Shown in pieces: positions 16,872-24,877 of a DNA stretch of 64,000 nt. The translations under genes and the position numbers were made by a program. The notes beneath the pieces are model-generated. The model was given only the letters and a program-made list of their open reading frames with translations. It searched no databases and was not told the origin of the DNA. Each line of letters begins with the position of its first letter. Position 1 is the stretch's first letter. The stretch covers positions 1,860,001-1,924,000 of the forward strand of contig NZ_CP045994.1 of NCBI RefSeq assembly GCF_016899425.1, given 5' to 3'. This stretch comes from Burkholderia sp. MS389 (GTDB taxonomy: Bacteria; Pseudomonadota; Gammaproteobacteria; Burkholderiales; Burkholderiaceae).

Positions 16872-17291
16872 TCAGGCGATCCGGATCTCGACGTCGATGT
16901 TGCCGCGCGTCGCCTTCGAATACGGGCAGGTCTGGTGTGCGGTGTCGACGATGCGTTGCGCGACGTCGCGTTCGAGCCCCGGCACGCTCACGTTCAACCG
17001 GGCCTGCAGGAAGTACGCGTTGCCCGCCGTGCCAAGATCGACTTCGGCGTCGACCGCGAGATCGGCCGGCAGCGTCACCTTCTCGGCACGCGCCGCAAGC
17101 TGCATCGCGCCGATGAAGCAGGCCGACCAGCCGGCCGCGAACAGCTGTTCCGGGTTGGTGCCGGTGCCGGCGCTGCCCGGCGACGACAACTGGATGTCGA
17201 GGCGGCCGTCGGAGCTGCGCGCCGCGCCGTCGCGGCCGCCGGAAGTCGTATGCGTCTTGCCCGTGTACAGCACTTTGTCGATCTTGCTCAT
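16872..17291 (-). CDS. ohr: Ohr, organic hydroperoxide resistance peroxidase
   Basis: 139 residues. The two catalytic cysteines of the OsmC/Ohr family are present in GWSACFIGAM and TCPYSKATRGN, with the Arg of the active site in DGRxDIQLSSPG...NPEQLF. The enzyme reduces organic hydroperoxides using lipoyl-type thiols. GGAG at 17298-17301 favours the second of two ATGs (17291). Upstream sites match those of ohrR. Confidence 0.93.
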   Translation of the reverse strand: MSKIDKVLYTGKTHTTSGGRDGAARSSDGRLDIQLSSPGSAGTGTNPEQLFAAGWSACFIGAMQLAARAEKVTLPADLAVDAEVDLGTAGNAYFLQARLNVSVPGLERDVAQRIVDTAHQTCPYSKATRGNIDVEIRIA

Positions 17292-17322
17292 CATTTGCTC
17301 CGTCAGTTGAGGTTTGTGTCAG

Positions 17323-17401
17323 ATGCGATTCGATCGCATGCGACGCAGTTTCCGCCTGGCTGCCGCTTGCGTCAAGCGTATTCGATTAAATCGTATGCGA
17401 T
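17323..17401 (-). promoter_or_regulatory. ohr promoter region with two OhrR-box-like repeats
   Basis: ATGCGAT-TCG-ATCGCAT at 17323-17339 is a perfect 17-bp inverted repeat, and ATCGTATGCGAT at 17390-17401 is a second near-palindrome with CGATTAAATCG beside it (17383-17393). Between them lies a -35-like TTGACG (17375-17370, minus strand). The first repeat sits just downstream of the expected -10, where a repressor would block RNA polymerase. Confidence 0.6.
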
Positions 17402-17787
17402 ATTTTGTATTTCAATGTATCTGAAACGGCCAGCGCCTTTCCTGGCAAGGCTTTCAGGCGATTTCGCCCCCAATGAACCACGGCCGCCAGGTAGACGATG
17501 CGGTTTCGCCGCTCTGGTTCTTGGCCGATAGGGTTCGGACGCTCGGCAAGGTGATCGCCGCGCGCGAATGTCGAAACGTGGCGAGCGCTCGCGAGGGAAC
17601 CGATTTTCCGGTGGTTTGACGACCTGAACCTTCTGTCGCGGAACATGCAGTTGGATAAAACAATGCATCTATCCGGATAACTTTTCTTATCACAATAGCA
17701 CTGTTGGCAAACCAAACTCGCCGTTTCAAAAACGCGCGGGCCACCGAACGTGCGCTCGATTCGAAGGGCAGGGAACTGAATGCGCCA
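17402..17787. other. Intergenic region, lower GC, no supported gene
   Basis: Three overlapping minus-strand frames run through here, but none has a ribosome-binding site or a recognisable product. The composition is more A/T-rich than the surroundings (for example around 17640-17700), so this may be regulatory or decayed sequence. No repeat or hairpin of note was seen. Confidence 0.35.
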
Positions 17788-18339
17788 TCACGCCGGCGCG
17801 CTCATCCGCGCAAACAGCACCGTCAACACCTCCGCCGTTGCGCGCGAGACGTCGTGTGCGGTCGTGTCCACCAGCGCGTGCGCGCATTCGCGATACAGCG
17901 GGTCACGCATCCGGTACAGCGCGGCGAGCGTCTGCCGCGGCTCGCCCGCCTGCAGCAGCGGCCGACACCGCGCGTCGTCGCGCGTACGCCGCCACAGCAC
18001 ATCGGGGTCCGCATGCAGATAGATCACGCTGCCGCGTTCGCTCAGGCGTGCGCGGGTGCGCGGATTCAGAACCGCGCCTCCGCCGGTCGCCACGACCACG
18101 TTCGCGCGCTGCGTCAGCTCGTCGACGATCTGCGCTTCGAGCAGCCGAAAGCCGCCTTCGCCCACCCGGTCGAACAGCGCGGCGACCGAGCGCCCCATGC
18201 GCCGCTCGATCTCGTCGTCGCTGTCGGCGAACGACCAGCCGAGCGATGCCGCGAGCGCGCGGCCAAGCGTCGACTTGCCCGCGCCCATCATGCCGACCAG
18301 AAACGCGCGCCCGCCGGCCGTCGCTACGGCGGTGTTCAT
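17788..18339 (-). CDS. Shikimate kinase
   Basis: 183 residues. P-loop GMMGAGKST near residue 16, substrate-binding Asp in DSDDEIERRMG, the GGGAV motif near 85 and the lid RCRPLL with arginines near 128. This is the pattern of AroK/AroL, which phosphorylates shikimate at the 3-hydroxyl. As an aroK is usually beside aroB elsewhere in these genomes, this is probably a second, pathway-specific copy; that is inference. Its start overlaps the stop of the upstream gene (ATGA). Confidence 0.88.
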   Translation of the reverse strand: MNTAVATAGGRAFLVGMMGAGKSTLGRALAASLGWSFADSDDEIERRMGRSVAALFDRVGEGGFRLLEAQIVDELTQRANVVVATGGGAVLNPRTRARLSERGSVIYLHADPDVLWRRTRDDARCRPLLQAGEPRQTLAALYRMRDPLYRECAHALVDTTAHDVSRATAEVLTVLFARMSAPA

Positions 18340-18986
18340 AACCGTCGCGCGAGCGGCCAGCGCGCCCGCGTCGCCAGACAGATCCGTCGCGCGCGCACTG
18401 CGTCCGACAGCGTGTCGAGCGCCGCGCCGGTCGACGCGTCATCGACGTCGAGCAGCGCGCCGAGTATCGGCTCGTCCGGATCGCCGGCCGCGATGTGTTC
18501 GGCCGCATCCGCCGCAATGGTTCGCGGCGTGCGTTCGGGCCCCGCGTCGCGGTCGGGCCGTCGCCACCTGTCGTGCAGATCGCGCCATCGCACGACCAGC
18601 CCGGAGAGCAGCGCACCGCCCGGCACGGCCGCGTCGTCGGGTGCCATCGCCGAGCCGTCGGGCGTCGTCGTACACCGTGTGACCCAGCTCGCGAATTCGA
18701 GCAGCGACGCATCGTGCGTGATCGTCGCCGCGTCGAGCGCGACGGCCACGCCGGCGTCCCGCAGCCGACCGAGCAGCGTCCGTACGCCGTCGTGCGCGCC
18801 ACCGCACGGCTGCAGCAGCACCTCCAGCTCGTCCTCGTGGCGATACGCGAGCGCACGGTGCCGTTCGAGCGCAGCCGGCCCGAGCAAGGCCTGCGCCGCA
18901 TGCCGGACGATCACGATCGCGCGATCGTCCCGCCGCTCCACGATCGCGCCGATCCGGCGCCGGGCGCGCGCCACCGCGCAGCTCAC
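18336..18986 (-). CDS. Unrecognised protein in the aromatic-precursor cluster
   Basis: 216 residues with many Ala, Arg and Asp. I do not recognise it. The central part (LLGRLRDAGVAVALDAATI) has a helix-strand look like one face of a TIM barrel, but no catalytic motif is evident, and there is no signal peptide or membrane segment. It is tightly packed: 28 bases after the thioesterase gene and an ATGA overlap with the shikimate kinase gene, so it is probably needed with them. Confidence 0.65.
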   Translation of the reverse strand: MSCAVARARRRIGAIVERRDDRAIVIVRHAAQALLGPAALERHRALAYRHEDELEVLLQPCGGAHDGVRTLLGRLRDAGVAVALDAATITHDASLLEFASWVTRCTTTPDGSAMAPDDAAVPGGALLSGLVVRWRDLHDRWRRPDRDAGPERTPRTIAADAAEHIAAGDPDEPILGALLDVDDASTGAALDTLSDAVRARRICLATRARWPLARRL

Positions 18987-19014
18987 GCGTCGCTCCCGAA
19001 TGGGTGCGCACGCA

Positions 19015-19425
19015 TCACAGCGACCCCTGGAATTCGAGCACGCGCGTCTTGAATTCGTCGGGCACGGGCAGCGTCGTGTTGTTCGCGTAATCGAACATCA
19101 CGTGCGTCGACACGCCGCGCGCGACGATGGTCTGGTCGTCGCGCTCCATCAGGTGTTCGAGATCGAAGCTCTTGCTGCCGAAGCGCACGATGCTCGAGCG
19201 GATGGTCAGGTTGTCGCCGAATTGCGCGGGCGCGAGGTACTCGCACTGCGTCTTCACCATGATGTGCGGCAGTTTCTCGCTGCGGGGCAGGCCGAGCAGG
19301 TCGAACATGTAGCAGAGATACGAATGCTGCAGGTAGTCGTAATAGACGGGGCTGCTCACATGCCCCATCGAATCCGTATCGCGATACTTGACGTGAATAG
19401 GGCTTTCGTAATGTCGTTTCGACAT
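19015..19425 (-). CDS. Acyl-CoA thioesterase, 4HBT hot-dog family
   Basis: 136 residues, a single hot-dog fold. YRDTDSMGHVSSPVYYDYLQHS contains the Asp-x-x-Gly-His pattern of 4-hydroxybenzoyl-CoA-type thioesterases. GGAG at 19433-19436 supports the ATG at 19425. It is the first gene of a three-gene operon with the unrecognised protein and shikimate kinase, and it diverges from a DAHP synthase gene. Confidence 0.88.
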   Translation of the reverse strand: MSKRHYESPIHVKYRDTDSMGHVSSPVYYDYLQHSYLCYMFDLLGLPRSEKLPHIMVKTQCEYLAPAQFGDNLTIRSSIVRFGSKSFDLEHLMERDDQTIVARGVSTHVMFDYANNTTLPVPDEFKTRVLEFQGSL

Positions 19426-19808
19426 GGTGACTCTCCGCAATGACTGGGTTGATTTATATTTTCGAGCCCGAATGGCCCTCGGGCATCCGAAAATTAATCG
19501 AACGACTATCGGGCCGCCACTATCAGAACGAATAGCGACGCGCGGCGGAAAGTCGCATCAGCCTGCAGTCCCCTCTGCGAAATCACATCCCCATTTTCGA
19601 ATGAAACCCAATGAATACGCGGTTCCACACGCCGCAAACGTACACGCACCGGGTTCCTCGATTATCGAATCCGACTCTTATTCTTCTCATTCATAAAGTT
19701 ATGAATTAGAAACTGATAAATATGTTAGTTGCGCGTAGAAAGCGCCATTCAATACAGTCGCGCTGTAGTGAAAAAATCCCGTTCATTATCGACAGGAGGG
19801 CAGTCCCC
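19426..19808. promoter_or_regulatory. A/T-rich divergent control region
   Basis: 383 bp between the thioesterase operon and the DAHP synthase gene, markedly richer in A/T than the flanks, especially 19670-19750. A 6-bp hairpin GCCCGA/TCGGGC lies at 19466-19484 in the leader of the minus-strand operon. AGGAGG at 19794-19799 serves the DAHP synthase. Exact -10 and -35 boxes are not clear. The composition suggests control by a global regulator or recent acquisition. Confidence 0.45.
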
Positions 19809-20921
19809 ATGCATGCAAACGCCTGGACGACAAACCGCGACGCCGTGTCGCGCTTGCCGTCCCCTGCGGATCTGGCCGGCGCACTGCCGCCGGCGTGGCG
19901 CGCGTCGCGCACCGTTCACACGACCCGCCGCGCGATCGTCGACGTGCTCGATGGCGCGGACGACCGGCTCGTGGTCATCGCCGGCCCGTGCTCGATACAC
20001 GATCCCGACGCCGCACGCGACTACGCGGCACGGCTCGCGCTGCAACGCGCGCGCTTCGCGGACGAGCTGGAAATCGTGATGCGCGTGTACTTCGAGAAGC
20101 CGCGCACGACGGTCGGCTGGAAGGGGCTGATCAACGATCCGCTGCTCGACGGCAGCGACCGGATCGACGTCGGGCTGCAGACGGCCCGCGCGCTGCTGTG
20201 CGACCTCAACGGCGCGGAGATGCCGGCCGCGACCGAGTTTCTCGATCCGCTGTCGCCGCGCTACCTGGCCGATCTGGTCGCCTGGGGCGCGATCGGGGCG
20301 CGCACCGTGGAGTCGCAGGTGCATCGCGAGCTGGCGTCGTCGCTGCCGATTCCGATCGGCTTCAAGAACGGCACCGACGGCAATGTCCAGGTCGCCGTCG
20401 ATGCGATGCGCGCGGCGGCGCACGCGCACCGATTCCTGTCGATCGATGCCGACGGCCGGCTATGCGCGAGCGCGTCGCCCGGCAATCCGCATACGCACGT
20501 CGTGCTGCGCGGCGGGCGCGAGCCGAACTTCGACGCGGCCGCCGTGCATGCCGCCTGCGAGCGGATGACGGCCGCGCACGTCGCCCCGCGCGTGATGATC
20601 GACGTCAGTCACGGCAACAGCCGACGCCAGTACCGGAACCAGCTCGCCGTCGGCGCGGAAGTCGCCGCGCAGGTGGCGGCCGGCGATACGCGCATCGTCG
20701 GCGTGCTGATCGAGTCGCACCTGATCGAAGGGCGGCAGGATCTCGTGCCGGGCGTGCCGCTGCGCTACGGGCAGAGCATCACGGACGCGTGCCTGTCGTT
20801 CGCCGATACCGCGCAGCTGTTCGAGACGCTCGCGCACGCCGTGCGTACCCGGCGACGCGGCCATGCGCTGCCGCTCGGCGCCGAGTTCGCGCACGAGCCG
20901 CTGCTTGCCTGCTGCGCGTGA
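19809..20921 (+). CDS. 3-deoxy-7-phosphoheptulonate (DAHP) synthase, class I
   Basis: 370 residues, the AroF/G/H type. Motifs: VIAGPCSIHDP, YFEKPRTTVGWKGLINDP, GFKNGTDGNVQVAVDA and IDVSHGNSRRQYRNQ, which carry the phosphoenolpyruvate, erythrose-4-phosphate and metal ligands. It condenses these two substrates in the first step of the shikimate pathway. AGGAGG nine bases upstream fixes the start. Beside a divergent shikimate kinase it is probably dedicated to a secondary product rather than to bulk amino-acid synthesis. Confidence 0.93.
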   Translation: MHANAWTTNRDAVSRLPSPADLAGALPPAWRASRTVHTTRRAIVDVLDGADDRLVVIAGPCSIHDPDAARDYAARLALQRARFADELEIVMRVYFEKPRTTVGWKGLINDPLLDGSDRIDVGLQTARALLCDLNGAEMPAATEFLDPLSPRYLADLVAWGAIGARTVESQVHRELASSLPIPIGFKNGTDGNVQVAVDAMRAAAHAHRFLSIDADGRLCASASPGNPHTHVVLRGGREPNFDAAAVHAACERMTAAHVAPRVMIDVSHGNSRRQYRNQLAVGAEVAAQVAAGDTRIVGVLIESHLIEGRQDLVPGVPLRYGQSITDACLSFADTAQLFETLAHAVRTRRRGHALPLGAEFAHEPLLACCA

Positions 20922-20940
20922 GCGGCCCGGCGCGACGCGC

Positions 20941-22308
20941 TCAGATGGCGGCTTCGTCATGGATCCGCGTCGCGTCGCCGGCCCACGCATCGCGATAGCG
21001 GGCCAGCCAGTGTTCGGCCTGGGTCGGCGCGCCGGCGACGATTTCGTCGAGCGGCGCGAGATACATCGATTCGTCGCGTCCGGCCGCATCGTTGCGCGCC
21101 CGCGCGCGCAGGCCGCGATGCGCGATCGCGAGCGCATCGGCCGCCACCGCGCGTAACGACCGGCCGTCGGCCGGCGTGTCGAGCCCGGTACGCGGCACGT
21201 CGCGACGCAGCGCGAGCAGCGTGCCGCGATCGATCTCGGCAGCCAGCGTCTCGGCTTCCGACAGCGCGGCCGGATCGTACAGCAGGCCGGTCCAGAACGC
21301 GGACAGCGCGACCATCATGTCCGGCGAGCCGGCATCGGCGCCGCGCATCTCGAGATAGCGCTTCAGCCGCACCTCGGTGAACACCGTGGTCAGATGGTCC
21401 GCGAAATCGCCCAGCGTCGGCATCTCGCCTTCGAGATGCGGAATGCGCCGCCGCAGAAAATCGCGGAACGTGTGCCCGGTCGCGTCCGCATAGCGATCGC
21501 CGCGCCGTACGAAGTACATCGGCACGTTGTCGAGCAGCCAGCTCACGTAGCGCTCGAAGCCGAAGCTGCGCGACAGGAACAGCGCCGGCACGCCGCAGCG
21601 ATCCGCGTCGGTATCGAGCCACGTGTCGGCGCGCGTCGACAGCAAGCCCGACGGGCGGCCGTCGCGGAACGGCGAATTCGCGAACAGCGCGGTCGCGACC
21701 GGCTGCAACGCGAGCGACACGCGCAGCTTGCGCGCCATGTCGCTTTCCGACGCGAAATCGAGGTTGACCTGCACGGTGCACGTGCGCTGCATCATGTCGA
21801 GCCCGCGCGTGCCGACGCGCGGCATGTAGCGCCGCATGATCGCGTAGCGCTGCTTCGGCATCCACGGCAGCGCGTCGCGCGACAGGTGAGGGTGAAAACC
21901 GAGCGGCACGCAGCGCAGGCCGAGCGGATCGCATGCCGCACGGGCCGCGGCGAGGTGCGCATGCAGTTCGGTGTGCGTATCGTGCAGCGTATCGAGCGGC
22001 GCACCCGACAGTTCGAGCTGGCCGGCCGGTTCGAGCGAGATCGCGGCGCCGTCGCGCTGGATCACGCCGACGGTCTGCCCGGCATCGACGATCGGCGTCC
22101 CGTCGCCGCGCAGCCGCGCCAGCACCTCGGCGATGCCGGACGGTCCTTCATAACGCGCAGCCGCGTGCGTCGCGTGGGAAACGACGAATTTCTCGTGCTC
22201 GGTACCGATCCGGAACTGCGCGGCCGGCTTGCAGCCGGCGGCCAGATGATCGGCGAGCTGCTGCTCGGAGACGATCGGCGTGTTGTCCGATCCGACGGCG
22301 TTCGACAT
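20941..22308 (-). CDS. Glutamate-cysteine ligase (plant/alphaproteobacterial GCS2 type)
   Basis: 455 residues. FRIGTEHEKFVV at the start, ISLEPAGQLELSGAPL and MQRTCTVQVNLDFASE are characteristic of the GCS2 ligases that join glutamate and cysteine with ATP. Betaproteobacteria commonly carry another GshA, so this could be a second copy or one making a different gamma-glutamyl product. GGAGG at 22315-22319 favours the second ATG (22308). It converges with the DAHP synthase gene. Confidence 0.88.
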   Translation of the reverse strand: MSNAVGSDNTPIVSEQQLADHLAAGCKPAAQFRIGTEHEKFVVSHATHAAARYEGPSGIAEVLARLRGDGTPIVDAGQTVGVIQRDGAAISLEPAGQLELSGAPLDTLHDTHTELHAHLAAARAACDPLGLRCVPLGFHPHLSRDALPWMPKQRYAIMRRYMPRVGTRGLDMMQRTCTVQVNLDFASESDMARKLRVSLALQPVATALFANSPFRDGRPSGLLSTRADTWLDTDADRCGVPALFLSRSFGFERYVSWLLDNVPMYFVRRGDRYADATGHTFRDFLRRRIPHLEGEMPTLGDFADHLTTVFTEVRLKRYLEMRGADAGSPDMMVALSAFWTGLLYDPAALSEAETLAAEIDRGTLLALRRDVPRTGLDTPADGRSLRAVAADALAIAHRGLRARARNDAAGRDESMYLAPLDEIVAGAPTQAEHWLARYRDAWAGDATRIHDEAAI

Positions 22309-22428
22309 CGACATCCTCCACAGGTCACATTGGGCGACCGACCGGCCGGTCGCACGGCGACTATAGCGACGTCGATGCGCGCGCAGTACTGGCAGGGGTG
22401 ATAGGGGGCCGGGCGATGCCGCACGGCA

Positions 22429-23265
22429 TTACGGCTGCTTGCGCTTCGCGAAGTAATGCGCGGGCGAATCGCCGAACGCGCGGCGGAACATCGCGATGAA
22501 ATTGCTCGGCGTCGCATAGCCGAGCGCGTCCGCGATGTTGGCGACGCTGTCGCCGTTCGCCAGACGTTCGAGCGCATGCGTGAGCCGCGCCTGCTGCCGC
22601 CACTGCGCGAAGCTCGTGCCGGTTTCCGCGACGAACAGCCGGCTCAGCGTGCGGGCGGACAGCCCGGCCCATTCGGCCCACGCGTCGAGCGTCCGGCTGT
22701 CGTGCGGCTGCCCGAGGATCGCGTTGGCGATCCGCAGCAACCGCCGGTCGCGCGGCATCGGCAAGTGCAGCGGTTCGTGCGGCGCGCGGCGCATCTCGTC
22801 GAGCAGCACGACGCTCATGCGCGCCTGCTCGAGGTCGAGCCGGTCCTGGTCGGCCCACGACACCGCGCGCCGCACGAGCGCGCGCATCAGTTCGCTGATC
22901 GCGATCACGCACGGCTGGTCGGGCATCCGGCGGCTCGCGGCCGGTGCGATCACGACGCTCCAGCCGCTCAGCGCACCGCTGATGCTGACCTTGTGCTGCT
23001 CGCCCGGCGGAATCCAGCCCGCGCGATGCGGCGGCAGCAGCCACGAACCGTGCGGCGTGCGCACGTGCGCGAACCCGCTTTCGACGCAGAACACCTGACC
23101 GCGCAGATGGCTGTGCCAGTCGACCTCGCGCGTGCCGAGCTGGTAGGTGTTGCTGCCGTCGTCCTCGCCCCAGACGGCGATCAGCGATGGGCCGTCCGCG
23201 CGTTCGCTCGGATCGGCGTCGGCGCGTTGCGCCGCGCGGGCGGGAGAGGTGTCTCGGATGGGCAT
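22429..23265 (-). CDS. AraC-family transcriptional regulator
   Basis: 278 residues. An N-terminal cupin domain (WHSHLRGQVFCVESGFAHVRT, PPGEQHKV) is followed by the two C-terminal helix-turn-helices, the second being ANIADALGYATPSNFIAMFRRAFGDSPAHYF. It diverges from the efflux operon across 103 bp that include an A/T-rich stretch with TTGT-CTAA-ACAA at about 23284-23295, so it most likely controls that operon in response to a small molecule. Confidence 0.9.
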   Translation of the reverse strand: MPIRDTSPARAAQRADADPSERADGPSLIAVWGEDDGSNTYQLGTREVDWHSHLRGQVFCVESGFAHVRTPHGSWLLPPHRAGWIPPGEQHKVSISGALSGWSVVIAPAASRRMPDQPCVIAISELMRALVRRAVSWADQDRLDLEQARMSVVLLDEMRRAPHEPLHLPMPRDRRLLRIANAILGQPHDSRTLDAWAEWAGLSARTLSRLFVAETGTSFAQWRQQARLTHALERLANGDSVANIADALGYATPSNFIAMFRRAFGDSPAHYFAKRKQP

Positions 23266-23368
23266 GGCCGGATTTCATTATTTTTTGTCTAAACAACATT
23301 ATCAGCTTTGCCGGGGAGCGTCCAACAATGCGTGTCGTATTCAAACTCAAACGAATCCGAGGAATGCG

Positions 23369-24868
23369 ATGCATGCAGTACTTGCTCCGCCGCCGCGCGA
23401 TGCCGTCGCGCCGCGCGTCCTGTCGCGAATGGCCGTCGCCGTCGTGCTCGCCATGCTCGGCGCCTGCGCGAGCCGCGACGGGCTCACGCCCGCCGGCACG
23501 CTGCGCGGCGCCGATACGCTCGCCGCATCGCGCAGCCTCGCGCATGCGCCGGTCGCCGACTGGCCAGCCGCCGACTGGTGGGCTGCGCTGAACGATGCGC
23601 AGCTGAATGCGCTGATCGACGAAGCGCTTGCCGGCAATCCCGATCTCGCGACCGCCGATGCGCGTGCGCGCGAAGCGCAGGCGCTCGTGATCGAAGCGCA
23701 GGCCGCCCGGCTGCCGCACCTCGTCGGCCGCGCCGGCGCGAAAGGGGAACGCACGTCCGCCACGCAGTTCTCGCCGGGCGAGGGCGGCGGTGTCTTCAGC
23801 CACACGCGCGAGATCAATCTCGGCCTGAGCTGGGATCTCGATCTGTGGGGTGGCCGCCGCGCCGCGTGGGAAGCCGCGCTCGGCGAAGCACGGGCCGCGC
23901 AGATCGATGCACGGGCCGCGCGCGTGCTGCTGTCCGTCAACGTCGCGCGCGCCTACGTGAATCTCGCCTATGCGTTCGATCAGCAGGACGTCGCGCGCGC
24001 CGAATACGATCGCGCCGACGAAGCGCTGTCGCTGACGCGTCAGCGTGTCACGAAAGGCATCGACAACGTCGCGCAGCAGCGCCAGGCCGAAAGCGAAGTC
24101 GCGGCCGCGATGCGCGAGCAGGCACGCGCGGCGCAGGCGATCGACAGCGCGCGCATCGCGCTCGCGATCCTGCTCGGCGCAGGCCCCGATCGCGGCCTCG
24201 CGCTCGTGCGGCCCGCGCCGCTGCCCACCGCCGCGCTCGCGGTGCCGGCCGACCTGCCGGCCGCGCTGCTCGGCCGGCGCGCCGATCTCGTCGCCGCACG
24301 CTGGCGGGTGGAAGCCGCGAGCCGCAACGTCGCGGCCGCCCGCGCGGACTTCCTGCCCGACGTGAGTCTCACCGCGCTGATCGGTCTCGCGACGCGCGGC
24401 GGCGCATCGCTGTTCCAGGCCGCCTCGCGCACCTACAACGTCAGCCCGGCCGTGAGCCTGCCGATCTTCGACGGCGGCGAACGGCGCGGCGTGCTGCGCA
24501 AGCGCGACGCGCAATACGACGTCGCGGTCGCCGGCTACAACAAGACGCTGATCGGCGCGATCGGCGAGGTGGCCGACGATCTGCACCGGCTGCATTCGCT
24601 CGCGGCGCAGGCCGATGCGCAGCAGCGCGCGTTCGACGCCGCCACCGATGCATGGCGGCTCGCGGACGCGCGCTACCGGGCCGGCGTCGGCAGCTACCTC
24701 GACGCGCTCGTCGTGCGCCAGCAGCTGTTGATCGCGAGTCGCGAAGTCGCCGCGTTGCGCGCCCAGCGCGCGGACCAGTCGCTGCAGCTCGTCGCCGCGC
24801 TCGGCGGCGGCTTCCATGCCGAGCCGGACGACGTCGCGCTCGCCGCCACTCCTTCCCACCGTCCTTGA
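23369..24868 (+). CDS. Outer-membrane efflux lipoprotein (NodT/OprM-type)
   Basis: 499 residues. The N-terminus ends in a lipobox (LAMLGACAS), and two repeats of the TolC-like outer-membrane factor domain follow, with DWWAALNDAQLNALIDEAL and the helical barrel pattern. GAGGA at 23359-23363 supports the ATG at 23369; upstream open frame is ignored. It is the first gene of a tripartite drug or metabolite exporter. Confidence 0.9.
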   Translation: MHAVLAPPPRDAVAPRVLSRMAVAVVLAMLGACASRDGLTPAGTLRGADTLAASRSLAHAPVADWPAADWWAALNDAQLNALIDEALAGNPDLATADARAREAQALVIEAQAARLPHLVGRAGAKGERTSATQFSPGEGGGVFSHTREINLGLSWDLDLWGGRRAAWEAALGEARAAQIDARAARVLLSVNVARAYVNLAYAFDQQDVARAEYDRADEALSLTRQRVTKGIDNVAQQRQAESEVAAAMREQARAAQAIDSARIALAILLGAGPDRGLALVRPAPLPTAALAVPADLPAALLGRRADLVAARWRVEAASRNVAAARADFLPDVSLTALIGLATRGGASLFQAASRTYNVSPAVSLPIFDGGERRGVLRKRDAQYDVAVAGYNKTLIGAIGEVADDLHRLHSLAAQADAQQRAFDAATDAWRLADARYRAGVGSYLDALVVRQQLLIASREVAALRAQRADQSLQLVAALGGGFHAEPDDVALAATPSHRP

Positions 24869-24877
24869 CATCGAACC

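Noticed and set aside
17372-17744. Three overlapping minus-strand frames of about 100 codons
   Set aside because: None has a start signal or protein-like composition; they run in three frames over the same sequence.
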